From Serinus canaria (Eukaryota > Chordata > Aves > Passeriformes > Fringillidae): a stretch of 64,000 nucleotides of DNA. Positions 25,101-38,300 of the stretch are shown here, in pieces. The notes below the pieces were generated by a model, which saw only the letters and a list, made by a program, of their open reading frames with translations, was not told the DNA's origin and ran no database searches. The DNA lies in NCBI RefSeq assembly GCF_022539315.1, contig NC_066343.1, positions 52,127,973 to 52,191,972 on the forward strand, read 5' to 3'. The position numbers and the translations under genes are program-made. Position 1 is the first letter of the stretch, and the number at the start of each line of letters is the position of its first letter.

Positions 25101-28100
25101 GCTGTACTAGTTGAACCTAATGTAAGAAATAACACAGCTTGAAGGCTGTAGACGTGGGAGTTGCAGGGAAAACATCCTCAGAAAGCAAACATGAAGACCT
25201 TACAAGGGTTTTTGCAGACACTAAAACGTAAAACAGCTGTAGCTGGAAACTGTTAATCACTAACCATTCTGCAATTCTGAAAGATGGTCTTTGGAATGAG
25301 ATAGTGTTTAATGCCTCAAGGTCCAGGTGATCTCTTGAGCCATGGCCAAGCCCTTTTTTGCTTGCTAGATGAGTGAATACAATGCTGTGGCATACACATA
25401 TGTTCAACATTACATTATAGCCTTCACTTGGCTGTCAGCTGCTTGCCCTGTCACTTGCCTGACTTACCACAGACACGCTGTTACTGCAGTTGCTCTCTTG
25501 TCTGTGAATAAAAAATCAGGCAATACAAGAGACCTGTGCCCCCAGCATGCAAGGGAGAGTATGGGAGTGTGGACCAGTTCCTGTCTCTTGGCACAGGCAG
25601 TGGAAGCCTCCACGTGCTTCTGAAAGACATTAGTAGGCAAAAGGGACCACAGAAACTGAAGATCTTCACTAGGTTGAAGATCTTCAGATCAGGTTCATGT
25701 CAGAGGACATGAATCTGAGAGTGGATCTTGCTGGGTGTCTCAAAATCAGAAGGAAGGCAGTCAGATTAGGAATAAGAGGCCAGTGTTTTGGTGAGAGAGA
25801 GAAGAAGAATGACATAAAATGGAGCAAAACTAATCTGCTACTTTGCCTCTGCTGATGTGAGGTGGTGATTGTGAGCAAGAGAAGCAATGTTATAAATATG
25901 CAGAAACAGCCCCAAAATGTCCTAAATGCAGCATTTCTGGTGATGTTACTGACCCAATCTTTAGATTACACAGTGAACACAGATGAAACAGGTAGGAATT
26001 AGTTGGGCTTGACAACTAAATAAAATTATATTATGCCATTATGTTAACCTGTGGTGCCAACCATATGTTGAATATGTCAGGAAGCTTTGACTTGCTTTGA
26101 CAGTACCAGAAGAGATAGAGTAGAACTAGAAAAACTTCATTGAGGGAGATGCTGCCCAATGGCTTTCTATCAGGAGAGATGGACTTGTTTGGAATGTGTT
26201 TTCTGGAAGAGAGAATTTAGGGGAAATATGTCATAGGTGTCCAAAACTGTGAATGTTGTGGAGAAGTTTAATAGAATCAGTTACTAGATTCTAGTAGCTC
26301 TAGTTGCTTGGGGATTTTTGAGAATTATTAAAGTAAATATTGGACCCTATCAAATATAAAGTTTATTGCTTTTTAAAAAGCTGCCATCTCACAAAACCCA
26401 TAGTGGGGCTAATTCCTCAATGATACATAAGATTTTTAAAAAAGACAGGTAAATTAATGGAGTGTAGCCTTGTTTGCAACAATTAATGAGAAACGCAGTC
26501 TCCAGCTCAGGAAACCCTTAAACACAGGCTACTAGATGCTGGAAAGACAAATCAGATTAAGAAACTATAAATCTCTCATATTGTTTTTTTCTGCCGGGCA
26601 TTCATTCCTCTGGCTTCTGATGGAAATAGAATATATGTATTTTATCTGACATACTGTAGCAGTTCTAGGCTTGATTTGGGAATATGAAAATTATTTAACT
26701 TATATATATATGAATTTGCACTACTGTGAAGTAGTTCAAATGTGAAATACTGCTAAGCTCATCTGATATGTGAGCTTTCTAGGAAGAGTAGACACAGGAT
26801 ACAGAGTCTGTGCTTGGACGGTTATGAGTTGTGGGAAGAGGGATGAAATTATATTTTTTTTTTAGTCCCTTGCCCATGGTTCATCATCTTTCTCATAGAG
26901 ATAACAGGAGATGCTGCAACCTGATATTACTGGCTGAAATTCTGGTCCTTGAATTAGTGTCAAGAAGACAACAACAGCTTCCTAGAGGAAGAAGCTGACT
27001 AATTTTCCCCACATTTATCTGTAGCACCACACAGCAAGTTGTATGTACGTATATGTATTGCCATCATGCCATATAACCAAGAAAAGTTCTCCAAATTACA
27101 GGGCCATTTCTTCAGATCCTGAAATGCATGTGTAGAACAGGCAGCTTGCATGTCTGTATAACTTCTGCCAAGAGCTGAGTTTGTCCGAAATTGAGTCATT
27201 GGAAAAAAAATACTAGTCACTAAATGATGGATGATACATCTGACTAATTCTTTATGGCACTTTATCTTATATATGAAATACACTTATGTATTTTATATCT
27301 TCTTATAGTTATGCTGATACACTATTGTCTATTAAGTCAGAGGCTTCATCTCAAGGCCAAGATTATTTAAGCTGGAATGATATCCAGAACTGCATTGACA
27401 TGGTTAATATGCAAATTCAAGAAGAAAATGAAAGTAAGTAATTGTTCCTCCACATTGCCCGCAGAGGTCATAGACAGGTCTTTGGTATGTAAATCTATGA
27501 ACTGAGTGGCCTCCTTCAGACACTCTTGAAAAGAGAAGAGCATGTAGAATTTTTGAAAGCCTGATGATCTTTGAATGTCCTTGAAGTATTCCTGTTTGTT
27601 TCAGACAGCTGAAGGATATCACAGGGTGCCTGCCTTCTGCAGTGTCAGAAATACAATGGTTCTGCCTGCTTGGCAGTGTCTTCCAGCCCTGGATGGTCAC
27701 ACTTTGGGGATTTTGCAGTTGTAAGCAAAGAGCACATTGGGAGATAGGGGAGGAAGTTGCAAGAGGTGTTCCATTGAAAAGCGTGTTTTAGTGTGTAAAT
27801 GATTCCAGGTAATTTTTTTTCACAAAGGAGTCAGTGGAAGCAGTTAGACAATGCAAATACCTGTCTTCTATCCTTTTGGGTAACTTGATTTCCTGTCAGA
27901 CAAGTAGCTTGTGTGTTCTGAAGTGAATGGATTTAGAGTTTCTTTTTGAAGTTGAATGTAACTGTTTTGCCATAAGAGGGTGGTGTTATATTAAATGTGA
28001 TAGCTGGTCATTTGGACCTCAAAAAAGCTAAAGCACCAAATTCTTCCACTGTATGTAGAAATTTGAGGCTATCAAGTTATGCCAGATTTGCTGGAGCAGG

Positions 28101-31100
28101 AAGAGGCAGCTTTCAGACTGCCTGCCATTTTGGAAGCAGTCTCGGTGCACTTTGAGAGCCTTTGTAAGCCTTTGACACAGGCTGCTCCTGCCCTGGGCTG
28201 CCATTAGTGTCCTGTATCCTGCTGTTTCATACCAGCAAGGGAAATTTTATATTGCAGAATTTCTAAAAGTAGCTGGATTATTGCTTCCTAAATCTAGTCC
28301 AGTGGTTTGCCATGTGTACCCTCTGACAAGTGGGGTGCTGAGCAGTTTATTTGATTCGCAGAGTCACTTTTTTGTCTGAACCCCTGCACTTGTCAGGATT
28401 TGGACCAGGCCTTGCAGTAGCAGTGGAAGTCTTCAGTACCAAAACAGCTGCTCTTGCTCTCAGTGACACTGACCTCTGCCTGGGAATGTTTAGAGAGGGC
28501 AGATGAGCAGAGAGAAGAGGAAGAAGGGAGAGCTCTGTTTCTTTAAGCAAGTCCCATATCTGCATAGTCCCTCTTTTGGACCACCTTGAAAAATTTCTCA
28601 TTCTCCAAGCCTTATGATGACCTAGATCTGTGACCTCACCAGGTGGGTTGTGCTGGGTCTAGAGACACTTGTAGAGGGAGCAGGGATGTCATTCCTTTCA
28701 AGTGGTGGTGAAACCCTTGACTTTGGTCCTTTCTGTGGGACTAGTCCCTTTAGGGACTAAAAGCAGGGCATTTCAGTTCTGTTTAGGGGCAGGAGGAAAT
28801 TGATTTGAAACTGTTGGGCCCAGTCTGAAGAAAATGAGCTGAGGTTTTGTTAAATACATTTGGCCTTTCTTCCTGACTGAAGTACAGAGTGCCACTGGTC
28901 ACCATTGTTAGATTGGTTATTTCCAGAGAAATTACAAGAAATGAGGTTAAGTTGCTAAGTGATGCTGTAGCTGGGAGTGCAGTATATATGTATTTGTCCA
29001 AATCAGGCTTTCAACTAATGTGGTCTGAAATCACTTGAAAATAAAATTTTCATCACTCTCAGCCAATATGTTAAACATATAAATATGTGACACCCAACTT
29101 TTTCTTAAGCTTCATGTAGGTGCTTCTTCCCAGAAAATAGAAAAATCTGTTTTCTCTTTTTTTGTCAAGGGTAATTTTGATTTTTAGGAAGAGTTTTATC
29201 TAGATATATCAATAACTGTGATAGGAAGGAAAGTTGTATGGCATCAAATGAATATAAGAACAAAAGTAATTTAAAATCAGTTGCTGTTGCTGCTTCTGCT
29301 TCTTGTTTCGTGATTTTTCTGTTCTTCGTGTTACTGCTTTGTTTGTATGTGGTATCCAAAAAATTGAAACTTTCTTTGATAAGTGCATCTTTAGTAACTT
29401 TTCTGTTTCACAGGAATCATTGCAATTGGACACATTAATGAAGCAGTTGACCAAGGAAATCCTGATAAAACTCTAGAAGCCCTGCTATTGCCCACAGCCA
29501 AGCTGCAAGATGTGAGACCAGTAAATGCAAGGCATTATCAGGATGTTCTGCACCATGCCAAAGCACAAAAATGCAAGGTTAGTATTCTGACTGTTGCTCT
29601 CTGTGAGAAGTGAAATGCCAATTCTTTTCACTTGCTTCTGTGTCTCTGTCCTGGTCCCCTGATATTTGCATTATCTTTGCCCAGTGAGGTTGTTAATAAG
29701 TGAGTGACAACAAACTGGCACTAAGTAATTTTTATTCTGACTGGCAAAATGGATTAATACTCAATGTATTAAAATTAAGACATTTTCTGCATATCTCTTG
29801 CTACTGCTGTAATCTCACTCATTTTAATTCTATTAGGTTGCTGCCGCTATTACAAAATATGGGCTGGAACAATACTCAGTCAGGAATTTGTGTAAGGATA
29901 CAGTTACAGGACTGTATCAGGCAGATAGCTACAATATGGATGGAAAGTGAGGTTTTTGCCAGAAAGAATTCACAAATATGGTGTTATTTAACAAATAACA
30001 CCATATTTGTGAATTCCCAAAGTATTCACAAAGTATTCCCAAATACTTCTTTGGGAAGTATTTTGAGGAGTCTTCTTTGCTTATGTTGTTTTATTATAGT
30101 GGAGTTTTGTACATATTTCTTTTACAGCTTTATCGTGCAATAACAAGCTGATGGTCTTGTGCCTTCTGTTTAAACCTATCTCAGCTGGTGTTGCTATCTG
30201 CTTCCCCAAAAGTAGTGGCCTGGTTAGCATTACTGCATTACAGGCATAAACAAAGATCAGCCCAGCAGCTTGCAGGATGTGACTGAACACAAGTAGCTAA
30301 AGCTACTAGCACAGCACTTAAAAATGTCCAGTGTCTGGAAAACACACTTAGAATTCACACAGTGTGTCCCTGAGGCAACGTGGTGAGCTGGGGAAAGTCT
30401 GCAAACTTTGGCTTGTAAAGTGTCTTCCAGCATTTGTGTCACCTCACCTGGGGTACCTGCTGTGAAACAGTGCTGTTGGAACTTTTGAAAGGTGTTTGCA
30501 CAAATCAATTTCTCACCAGGGTGCCCAGGTAAGGGCTGGTTTCACTGAGCCCTCCGTGCTGAAAAGCCTTCTCTCTCGCCATGTGTCCTGGGGAGGATTT
30601 TATGAATTCTGACTTCACCTGTTCTGGATGGGCTGGGGTCAGTGTTTGTGCACAGTGAAGGTGCTGGCTGCACAGTGCTGACCCAGGACATGCCATGTGT
30701 ATGCACAGAGAGCCAGGATGTCCCCAAGGCACAGATCTGCAGCCCACAGGTGCCTGCACACATCAGTCCTACCCTGGCTCTCTCCTGCCAGCGGCCCCAG
30801 TGCTCCCCAGATGCAAACCTGATGCCTACTCCTGTCCTGGTGTGAATGTGCTCATAAGAAAGAAATGAGTGTTTCCAAATTTTGGGGCAAAATTGTACAA
30901 TCTCTTTGAAGTCTTCTCATTATAAGATTTTTGATGCTCCTAGAGACTTCTGCTGGCCTTTCTTTTCTGAGCTATTCTGGTTTTGCAGTCTTTTGGCAAC
31001 TACTTAGAGCACCTTCTCTGTGAACAGGAGTGTAGCTCCTGTTTCAGAAGAGAACAAGACACAGTGCTCCCAAAAGAAACACTCAGATGCATACTTACCC

Positions 31101-34100
31101 TTTACAGTAATCAATCATAGATATGACCATTCTTTAGGTAAAAATACGATTTAGACTGAAATTTCCTTAAAAAAATCCAAACACAATTGTAAGGGTAGTG
31201 CAATTTCTGAAGTCTGTCTATTTTCCACTTTTTCTGATCCCTGTTTATAAAGCAGATCTGTCAGAATTTGTGTTTAGCATGCTTTAAGAGTGAGCTGTGG
31301 TAAAAGGAAGTATTTGATTTACAAGAAATCAGATAGGTCTCCCTATAAACTTCCTGCCCCAACATCTGGAAAAACATATGCGTCAAACCTACTCACTTAT
31401 TCTAAGCATCTTGTTGCCACTTCCCCATACCTGTGGTGATCTGGGGGAGTCTGCACCCAAACCTGCCAGAATGCATTATCCTTATAATCAGAGGTCCTTA
31501 TTTCAGATCTGACCTATTTGTTCCTTGCTTGAAACTGAAAATGCAAACCTGAAACTCATTTTGTCCTGTAAATCTTAAACCACAGCTTGTAACAGTTCTG
31601 AAAGCCTTTTCAAGCCAAATGTATTGAGGTCCCAGTGAAGAGTACCCCTGACTTAAGGGAGCATATTGTGGATAGCTGGGAAGTTAAACAGATGGACCAA
31701 ATTACTATGTTTGGTTGTAGTGTTTTTTGTGTGATAGGTACAGAGGTTTTAGTTAGGTTCACCTCACTTTTATTTTCAACAGTTGTGTAATATTTAAATT
31801 ATTATTTTAGAGTTATCTTTAAAATTTGTTCTTATGTATGTTGAAGGAATGGCATGATTAAAACTAATTTGAATTAAGAGCCAGAAGAAATAGAAAAAAG
31901 GGACCTTCACCAGGTTGCAAATTCCCTTGAGGCATTTTCCAGTGCAACTCATTTTATTTAAGTAAAGTTTTTTTACAATACCATTATCAAAACAACATAA
32001 AACATTTTTATCCCCACTTATGTGCTGCAGTTACATATTCAAATGACAGCTGCTGAGGTAATTTTCTAGGAACGCTGTATATAAGAAGGTTTTGAGTTTC
32101 TGTAAAGGTAAAAATTGACCCATTGTTTTACTAGTAGTCAATGGTAACTAGCTGCAGTATTTGTAACACTGTAGGTATTTCCTGTGAGGATGTGGAAATA
32201 GAGAATACTACAAAATAGCTTCCCTGTTTTGCTTACCAAGCAAGAGTAGCATATGCCTGGATTCGCACTGATAAGGGTGAGCTCCCAGCAATCCCTGTGG
32301 GTTAGGGAAGTGCAGGCGCTGACAAAGTAGAAGAACAAGTCTCCAGTGCAGAGCTGGTCAAGCAGCCTCGTGGGAGAGGTAGCCTTGGAAGAGTCAGGTT
32401 CTGCATCCATGGCTGTAGACTTACTGTTTTGTGAACCTATGGGGACTCTGTATTTCCAGCATCCAGGGCAGTATTTGCTCTTGATGGCTCCCAGGCACGT
32501 GGAAAATGCTTATTCCCATTTTCTCCAGGCCAAAAACTTGGTTTTGTAACACTGTTCCTGCAGTGATTGTCGGCTGAGAGCTAATTTGAAGTGTCATGAA
32601 TTGCCCTAGAAGTGCTCTTTGGATGCTGACTCCTCTTCTGGTTTTTAGAAGCTGTGGTGATGGATACTCTGGCAGCTTCTCAAAGGCTAGAAAGTGATCT
32701 CAGAAAGAAATGGAGGTGCAGAGCTACTTCCCTGAATCTAGGTACACAGGTGTTGCAACACATGTAATAATGTTACAGAGCTGGAGAAGAGTATTTTTGG
32801 AGATATTCCTTGTGTGGAAGGAAGTAAATTTAACTGAGATTGTTTTCTAACACGTTTTACTTGAAGTATAAATGTCGCACCTGAGATTTGCTGCTGTCTA
32901 TGTTAGTACTGTACAAAACCATAATTCCAGTAATAGAAATAAATTCATTTTTCCCTGGATATTTTAACCATTGTCAGATAAATATTGGATTGACTTCTAA
33001 TTTTTGACATCAGAAAATAAAGGAAAGGATCAAGACAACTGTTGAGGCTGCTAAGACATAAAGCAATTAGATAAAAAGAATACAGCCTATCTGTGTTGTA
33101 ATAGTAATAGTTGATGTGATGGATAATAAGGATAATATTGCTTGGCGCAAAGCAAATAGCAAAGATGGTAAGAATCAAAAGGCTGACTTTAACATACCAG
33201 AACCATTCATGAGTCTTGAGCGTTCGTATAATCGAGACGTAGCAGAACACGATAGTTGCAAGCGGTATCAAAAACCCGAACACAGCTAAGGACCCGTAGT
33301 AGTAGAACTGGAAGGAAGACACGGATTCACAGGCACTGTGCACGTCGTGGCAGGTGTAAATGTCCAGCTGCTTCACATAGTAGCTTTGCTGCATGATGGC
33401 GAGCGGGAGCATGTACAGGAAGACGACGGCCCAGACGGCAGCGCAGGCTGCCATGGCGTAGGCGCGCTTCGGGAGGCCCTTGTAGGTGAAGGGGTGAACG
33501 ATGGCCAGGTAGCGGCTGACGCTGATGCACGTCAGCAGCAGAATGGAGCAGTACATGTTGCCGTAAAACACCGCCGTGGCCATGCGGCACATGGTCTCCC
33601 CAAATACCCAGTTGTTCCCGTTGATGTGGTAGGCTATTTTGAAGGGCAGTACGATGCAGAAGAGCAGGTCTGAAACAGCCAGGTTTGTGTAGAGGACGGC
33701 CGTGCACACGGAGCGGATCCTGAAGAGTAGCATCCACAGAATGATGGCGTTAGATGGTACACCCAATAAAAGAGCACTGAGGTAGACGGCAGGTATTAGC
33801 TTGGTGCTCAGAGAGCTGGTGAGGTACTCCAGCGTGGTGTTGCTCACTTCTGTTAACGTGGAGTCATTTGACTTTTTTGAAGCGCATTTGTTTTCTCTGA
33901 TATGGATGGTGGTTGTTGTTTCCCCTTCTATAGCGTAAGGGGGGATGTAATCATAGTCTCTCGCAGAAATTCCACGAAAAGTTTTGATAAGAGACACTGT
34001 TTTAATTGCAGAGCCATTCTGTGAAAATTCTGAAGCTGAGAAATAAAACAAAGTGAAAATTGTTAAAAAGGACAAACTACTGTATTAACAATGTAACTCA

Positions 34101-35274
34101 CCTTCAGGAGCAGAGAAAGATAACCATCTCTACATGAATAGCAATATAAGTTTAAAAGATCTGGGGGATATTCACCTCTGCTTTGGGTGTTCAAATGTAC
34201 AGACATCAACCTTCATTTATCATTTCACACCAAATCTTGAAAATTCATCATTAATGTGGTGTTAGCTGATCTTCCGGCATTTTGAGTGTTTTTGGTAATC
34301 TTTAGTGAAAAACATCAGACACTTCTGTAATGCTTATGACCAGTGGAGGGTTTTACCCAGTAGTAGGAATGTTGGTCATTCATCATATAAGCAGTCTTTG
34401 TTTAGGCTTGATCAAATACCATTACTATCCTTGTCTCACTTCACACATGAAATGAATGACTGCAAAAGATGCAAAAAGCATTATCTAGTTTAACACAGAC
34501 TGAAACTTTCAAATTAGAGAATTGAAATTGCCCTTGTGTTTTTTGGTCTCACAAGTGAAATTGTTATTCTTTGGCTTCTGACTAAAGCAAACCAGATCTT
34601 TTCAGTCTCTCATACCTGAGCAAGGCTAATGTCTTGAGAATTGAAAACAAATGGTTGGGCAGGTATTAGGTGTAATTCACTGGGAAGTGAATGAAACTTT
34701 TCAAGCAGCAGGAAAATTATCTGTGAGTAAATATTGTCAGCATGTGGGCAAAAACAGTAATACTAAATACTATTTTATTAACACCCGTTCCTCGGTCTTT
34801 AGTAGAAACATTTGTAGAGATATTGACATCTTCACATGAAGGACAAATGTGTTCAAAATGCTTTTTAAAGCCATGTGTTGTAAAATAGATTTTGTGCAGT
34901 AAACAACTGTGTAAGTATTTGTGTCACTTGAATTTTCTTCGCTGCATTTAATGCAAAAATAATTATTGTAAAGCCTTCAGCATGCACCATGAAACCAGAA
35001 TTCAGAAGCAAACTGAAATATGGGTGAAAATCTTTGGACCTTTTTTTGCCTTTCCATATTTGAATAAAGTAAAGATAATAGTTCCATTAAAGTTCACTAT
35101 CAGATTTAGAGCAGAATGTTTTAAAATAATAATTAGCAAACTACATAATTTTTAGTAGGTTTTTGATGGTTACTCCAGAGAGCTAGTTTTGATCACTCAT
35201 TAAAAGTCATACATGTGCCTGCATTGGCTGCTGTGTGTGCAGACAGATAGATATAGGTATAAATATAAGAATAA

Positions 35275-35310
<36 letters not shown>

Positions 35311-38300
35311 ATATATATGTATATATGTGTGTGTGTGTATATATATATACATATATTATGTATGTGTGTGTATATGTCTACATATACCAGCTTTTCAAAA
35401 TGAGCTTGGACTGAAAACACTTTTAATTCAAGGAAGGTTTATTATTTGATCATTTCCTTTAGTTATTTTTATCACAATAGTCATCTGAGCATTTCCTTCT
35501 AACAGCACAGTCTATGAAGTTGTAAAACAAGACACTACAGGTTTAAAATTATTGTATTGTTACAAAAAATACTAGATGAAAGATGTGTCTTCTGTAAGTG
35601 CAGCAAGTCCCCTTAAACAAAATTCTTTATAGAAAATGACTGGCAGAGGTAAGGTGTCACTGAAATGAAAGAATAAAAATCTGCTTTAAAGGAGACATCC
35701 TGGAGCAGTTTTTTGTCATTGGTACATGCACGTACAACTCACTTCGAGTTCGCAGCTGGTAGAGCAACAGCATTATTAAAAAGTCCATGTTATTGACTAA
35801 AAGATGGAATAGATACAGATAGGAGGACTCACCTGTAGTGCCAAGAGCGGAGCTAAAAGAGAGCAGTCCAGTGAAAAGCAGAATCTTCATTGTAGTGTGT
35901 GAAATCCAGCCAGCTGAACAATGGTGCTGTGCTAGTTCATCTCAAGAGGCCTTTTTGTGGGGGCTTTTTCCCCTCTGTAAGGAACTAAAGAATGATTGAT
36001 CTGTCCTCCAGAAGCATCCTGTAAGCATGAGGTTTACGGTAAGGAACTAATTTGCTCTTTGTCTACTCCAGCAAGAGGGTGTGACGTATCCAAATATGCA
36101 CACATGACTCAGTTTCAGCCTCAGCCCAACACAGATAAAATTGCTTTACAGCAGCATTTTAACTCCTAATTTACCACAAGCCTGAAGCTGATATGCAGGG
36201 TTCTACTGACATTTGTGCATACAGATATATGGAGTAAAAAAGTGTTTTCTGGAAAAATCAGGGGGTGTGTTTAGTAAATTCTCAAGGGTCTCGTTCAAAG
36301 ACCAAAATGTCGCGTGGCTGAACTCTGTACCCTTCTCCAGAGAAAAGCCCAGCTTGCGGAAGAGTGTGGTGATCTCAGTTTAGCAAAAGATCAAGACAAA
36401 AATGCCATAGGAAAGCAGCATTCTGCTTTACTTTTTGCCTCCCTGCCCACTGTTAGCTGTCTGGCTCCTTCAATCCACCTACTTCCTCTCCTCCTCCTCC
36501 TCCACAGACTGAGCCTCTAAAACCTTTCCCCTATTTTCATTTGCTGCTTTGTTGATCCCTTCCTTATCCTTTCCTTTTACTCTGCCTTGCTTCTCCCCCC
36601 CCCCCCTTTTTTTTTTTTCCCTTCAATGCCAAATAGCAACAGCTTGTTTCAGCAAGCAGAGTTAGCCAAGCCTTGGTCTAGCTTCCAGGCTAGTTGTGAG
36701 GCTGTACTTGGCTCCAGAGCAGTATTTGTGACTGTTCTTGTATTTAATGTGTAAAAGCTGGATACCAGATTAGGAGCTCTCAATGCTTTTCTCAAAATTC
36801 AGTGGCAGTTTGGGAATTTATTACATATTCTCTCAAGTGCTAACTCTCACTTGGTAGAAAAATAAGCAGTATGTGTCCACTGTCCCATGATTGTCTGACA
36901 CCACTTCATGTTATTTATGTATTCTGCCACCTTGCTTACATATATGGTGCAACCTGAAGACCATGTCTTCAGTAGTTTCTCTGGATATCAGATTTTTTAC
37001 ATCTTTGGCCTGAGGTTCAGCGCTTAACCAGGGATACTCATTGCAAAGCTGCTTCTTTGTCCACACTGTTTTAGTTTGGATGTGTTTCCAGCTGGTTTTT
37101 TCCCCTGAAATATTTGTGTGTATATTTTCCTAGATCTCTCTTAATCGATACATTCCAGCTTCTCTCATCATTAGTCTGTTATAGGCCTGACACTCCTATT
37201 TCCTCTTTAGCATGAATTTCCCACCCACCTACTGGATTAGATTTTAAATGTTACTTTAACCCTGCTTTATCTGCGGAAGTGCTGGTATCACCAGTGAACC
37301 TGGGCAGTAGGGCTGGTTAGTGGGGATGTTGATCCCACTCTACTACACCTTCTATTTTAAATTTGGTTTAATGTCATGTACTTAAGGTCTGAAAGGAGAG
37401 CAGTATCTATTCTGCTGCTCAGTTATAGAAATGTTTGCATGAGCTAAGTCATCATTACTAAAGCTGTCTTTCTATGAGAGTATTCACTGTTATTTTCTAA
37501 TGTAACATGTATTTAGATATACACAAGGATCCTTTCCAAATAAGGGATTTTGAAAGAAAGCCAACTTCCTGCAGTCTTCTGCTATTCTCCTACTATCACA
37601 GTGCTTCCTGGTAATGTGTGGTTTTATGTGACTCAGACTACTTTGCCTACATATCATGGAAATAAAAATGTTTCCATTTTTATTGATCTTTAATAGAATT
37701 AATTTTATGCCAGCAGTATCAGCAAATTCTGTTCTTCTAGACATCAAAACTTTCATAAATTAGTATCTGAACTAGATATTTTTCAAGTCACTAAATAGAA
37801 TATGAATGTGTTTCATTGATTTTAAACAGTCAAATCCTTTTTGGTGTTCTAGAGCTTTGCAAATCAGAGATTATATATTGGAGCTGTATCACTGTATTGA
37901 GATAACTCTTATTATTCAGGTTTTTTCAAGGCTTTTTACTGTCCTTTTCCCAGGAATCTCAAGATGAATCAGCGCTTCTGTGGCTGGATGAAATACAAAG
38001 AGGAATCAATGACAGCAATAACAACATAAAAGAAGCAGCAACCTGTAAGCATTAACTTGCATCTCCACTGCTCTTGTTTTTCTTGGTCTTGGGAAAAAGA
38101 AATTGGCAATTTATATTTTCCACTTCAGGGAAAGTGCAAGTTCTTTAAATACATGAAAAGAAATGAATGTGTGTTTTTTGTCATACTAAAACTGAGATGA
38201 CTTAAAACTACAGGAGTGGTGTTAGTTCTATCTAAAGTGGAAATCTTTAGGGTGTGGCTAATAATTCAATGGACTTGGTTATACAGGTTTACATCATGAC

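Larger units (their letters stand above)
29578..37953. other. Host intron between window exons 13 and 14 (8.4 kb), contains F2RL2
   Basis: This intron contains the complete antisense F2RL2 coding region (32945-35890). It also holds a perfect 24-bp-stem hairpin at 29966-30016, a TA/TG microsatellite at 35275-35376 and a C12-T12 tract at 36595-36618. The 30067-31900 and 36620-37950 stretches show nothing recognised. Confidence 0.85.

Noticed and set aside
33338..33737. Open frames of 111 (+) and 136 (-) codons over F2RL2
   Set aside because: Shadows in other frames of the GC-rich receptor exon.
32945..34075. Single-exon F2RL2 starting at the Met at 34075 (376 codons)
   Set aside because: The first 13 codons lie upstream of a strong acceptor (ttatttctcag). 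A spliced upstream exon gives a proper signal peptide and a matching phase.
35193..35449. Open frames rich in Tyr, Ile, His and Val
   Set aside because: Translations of the TA/TG microsatellite.
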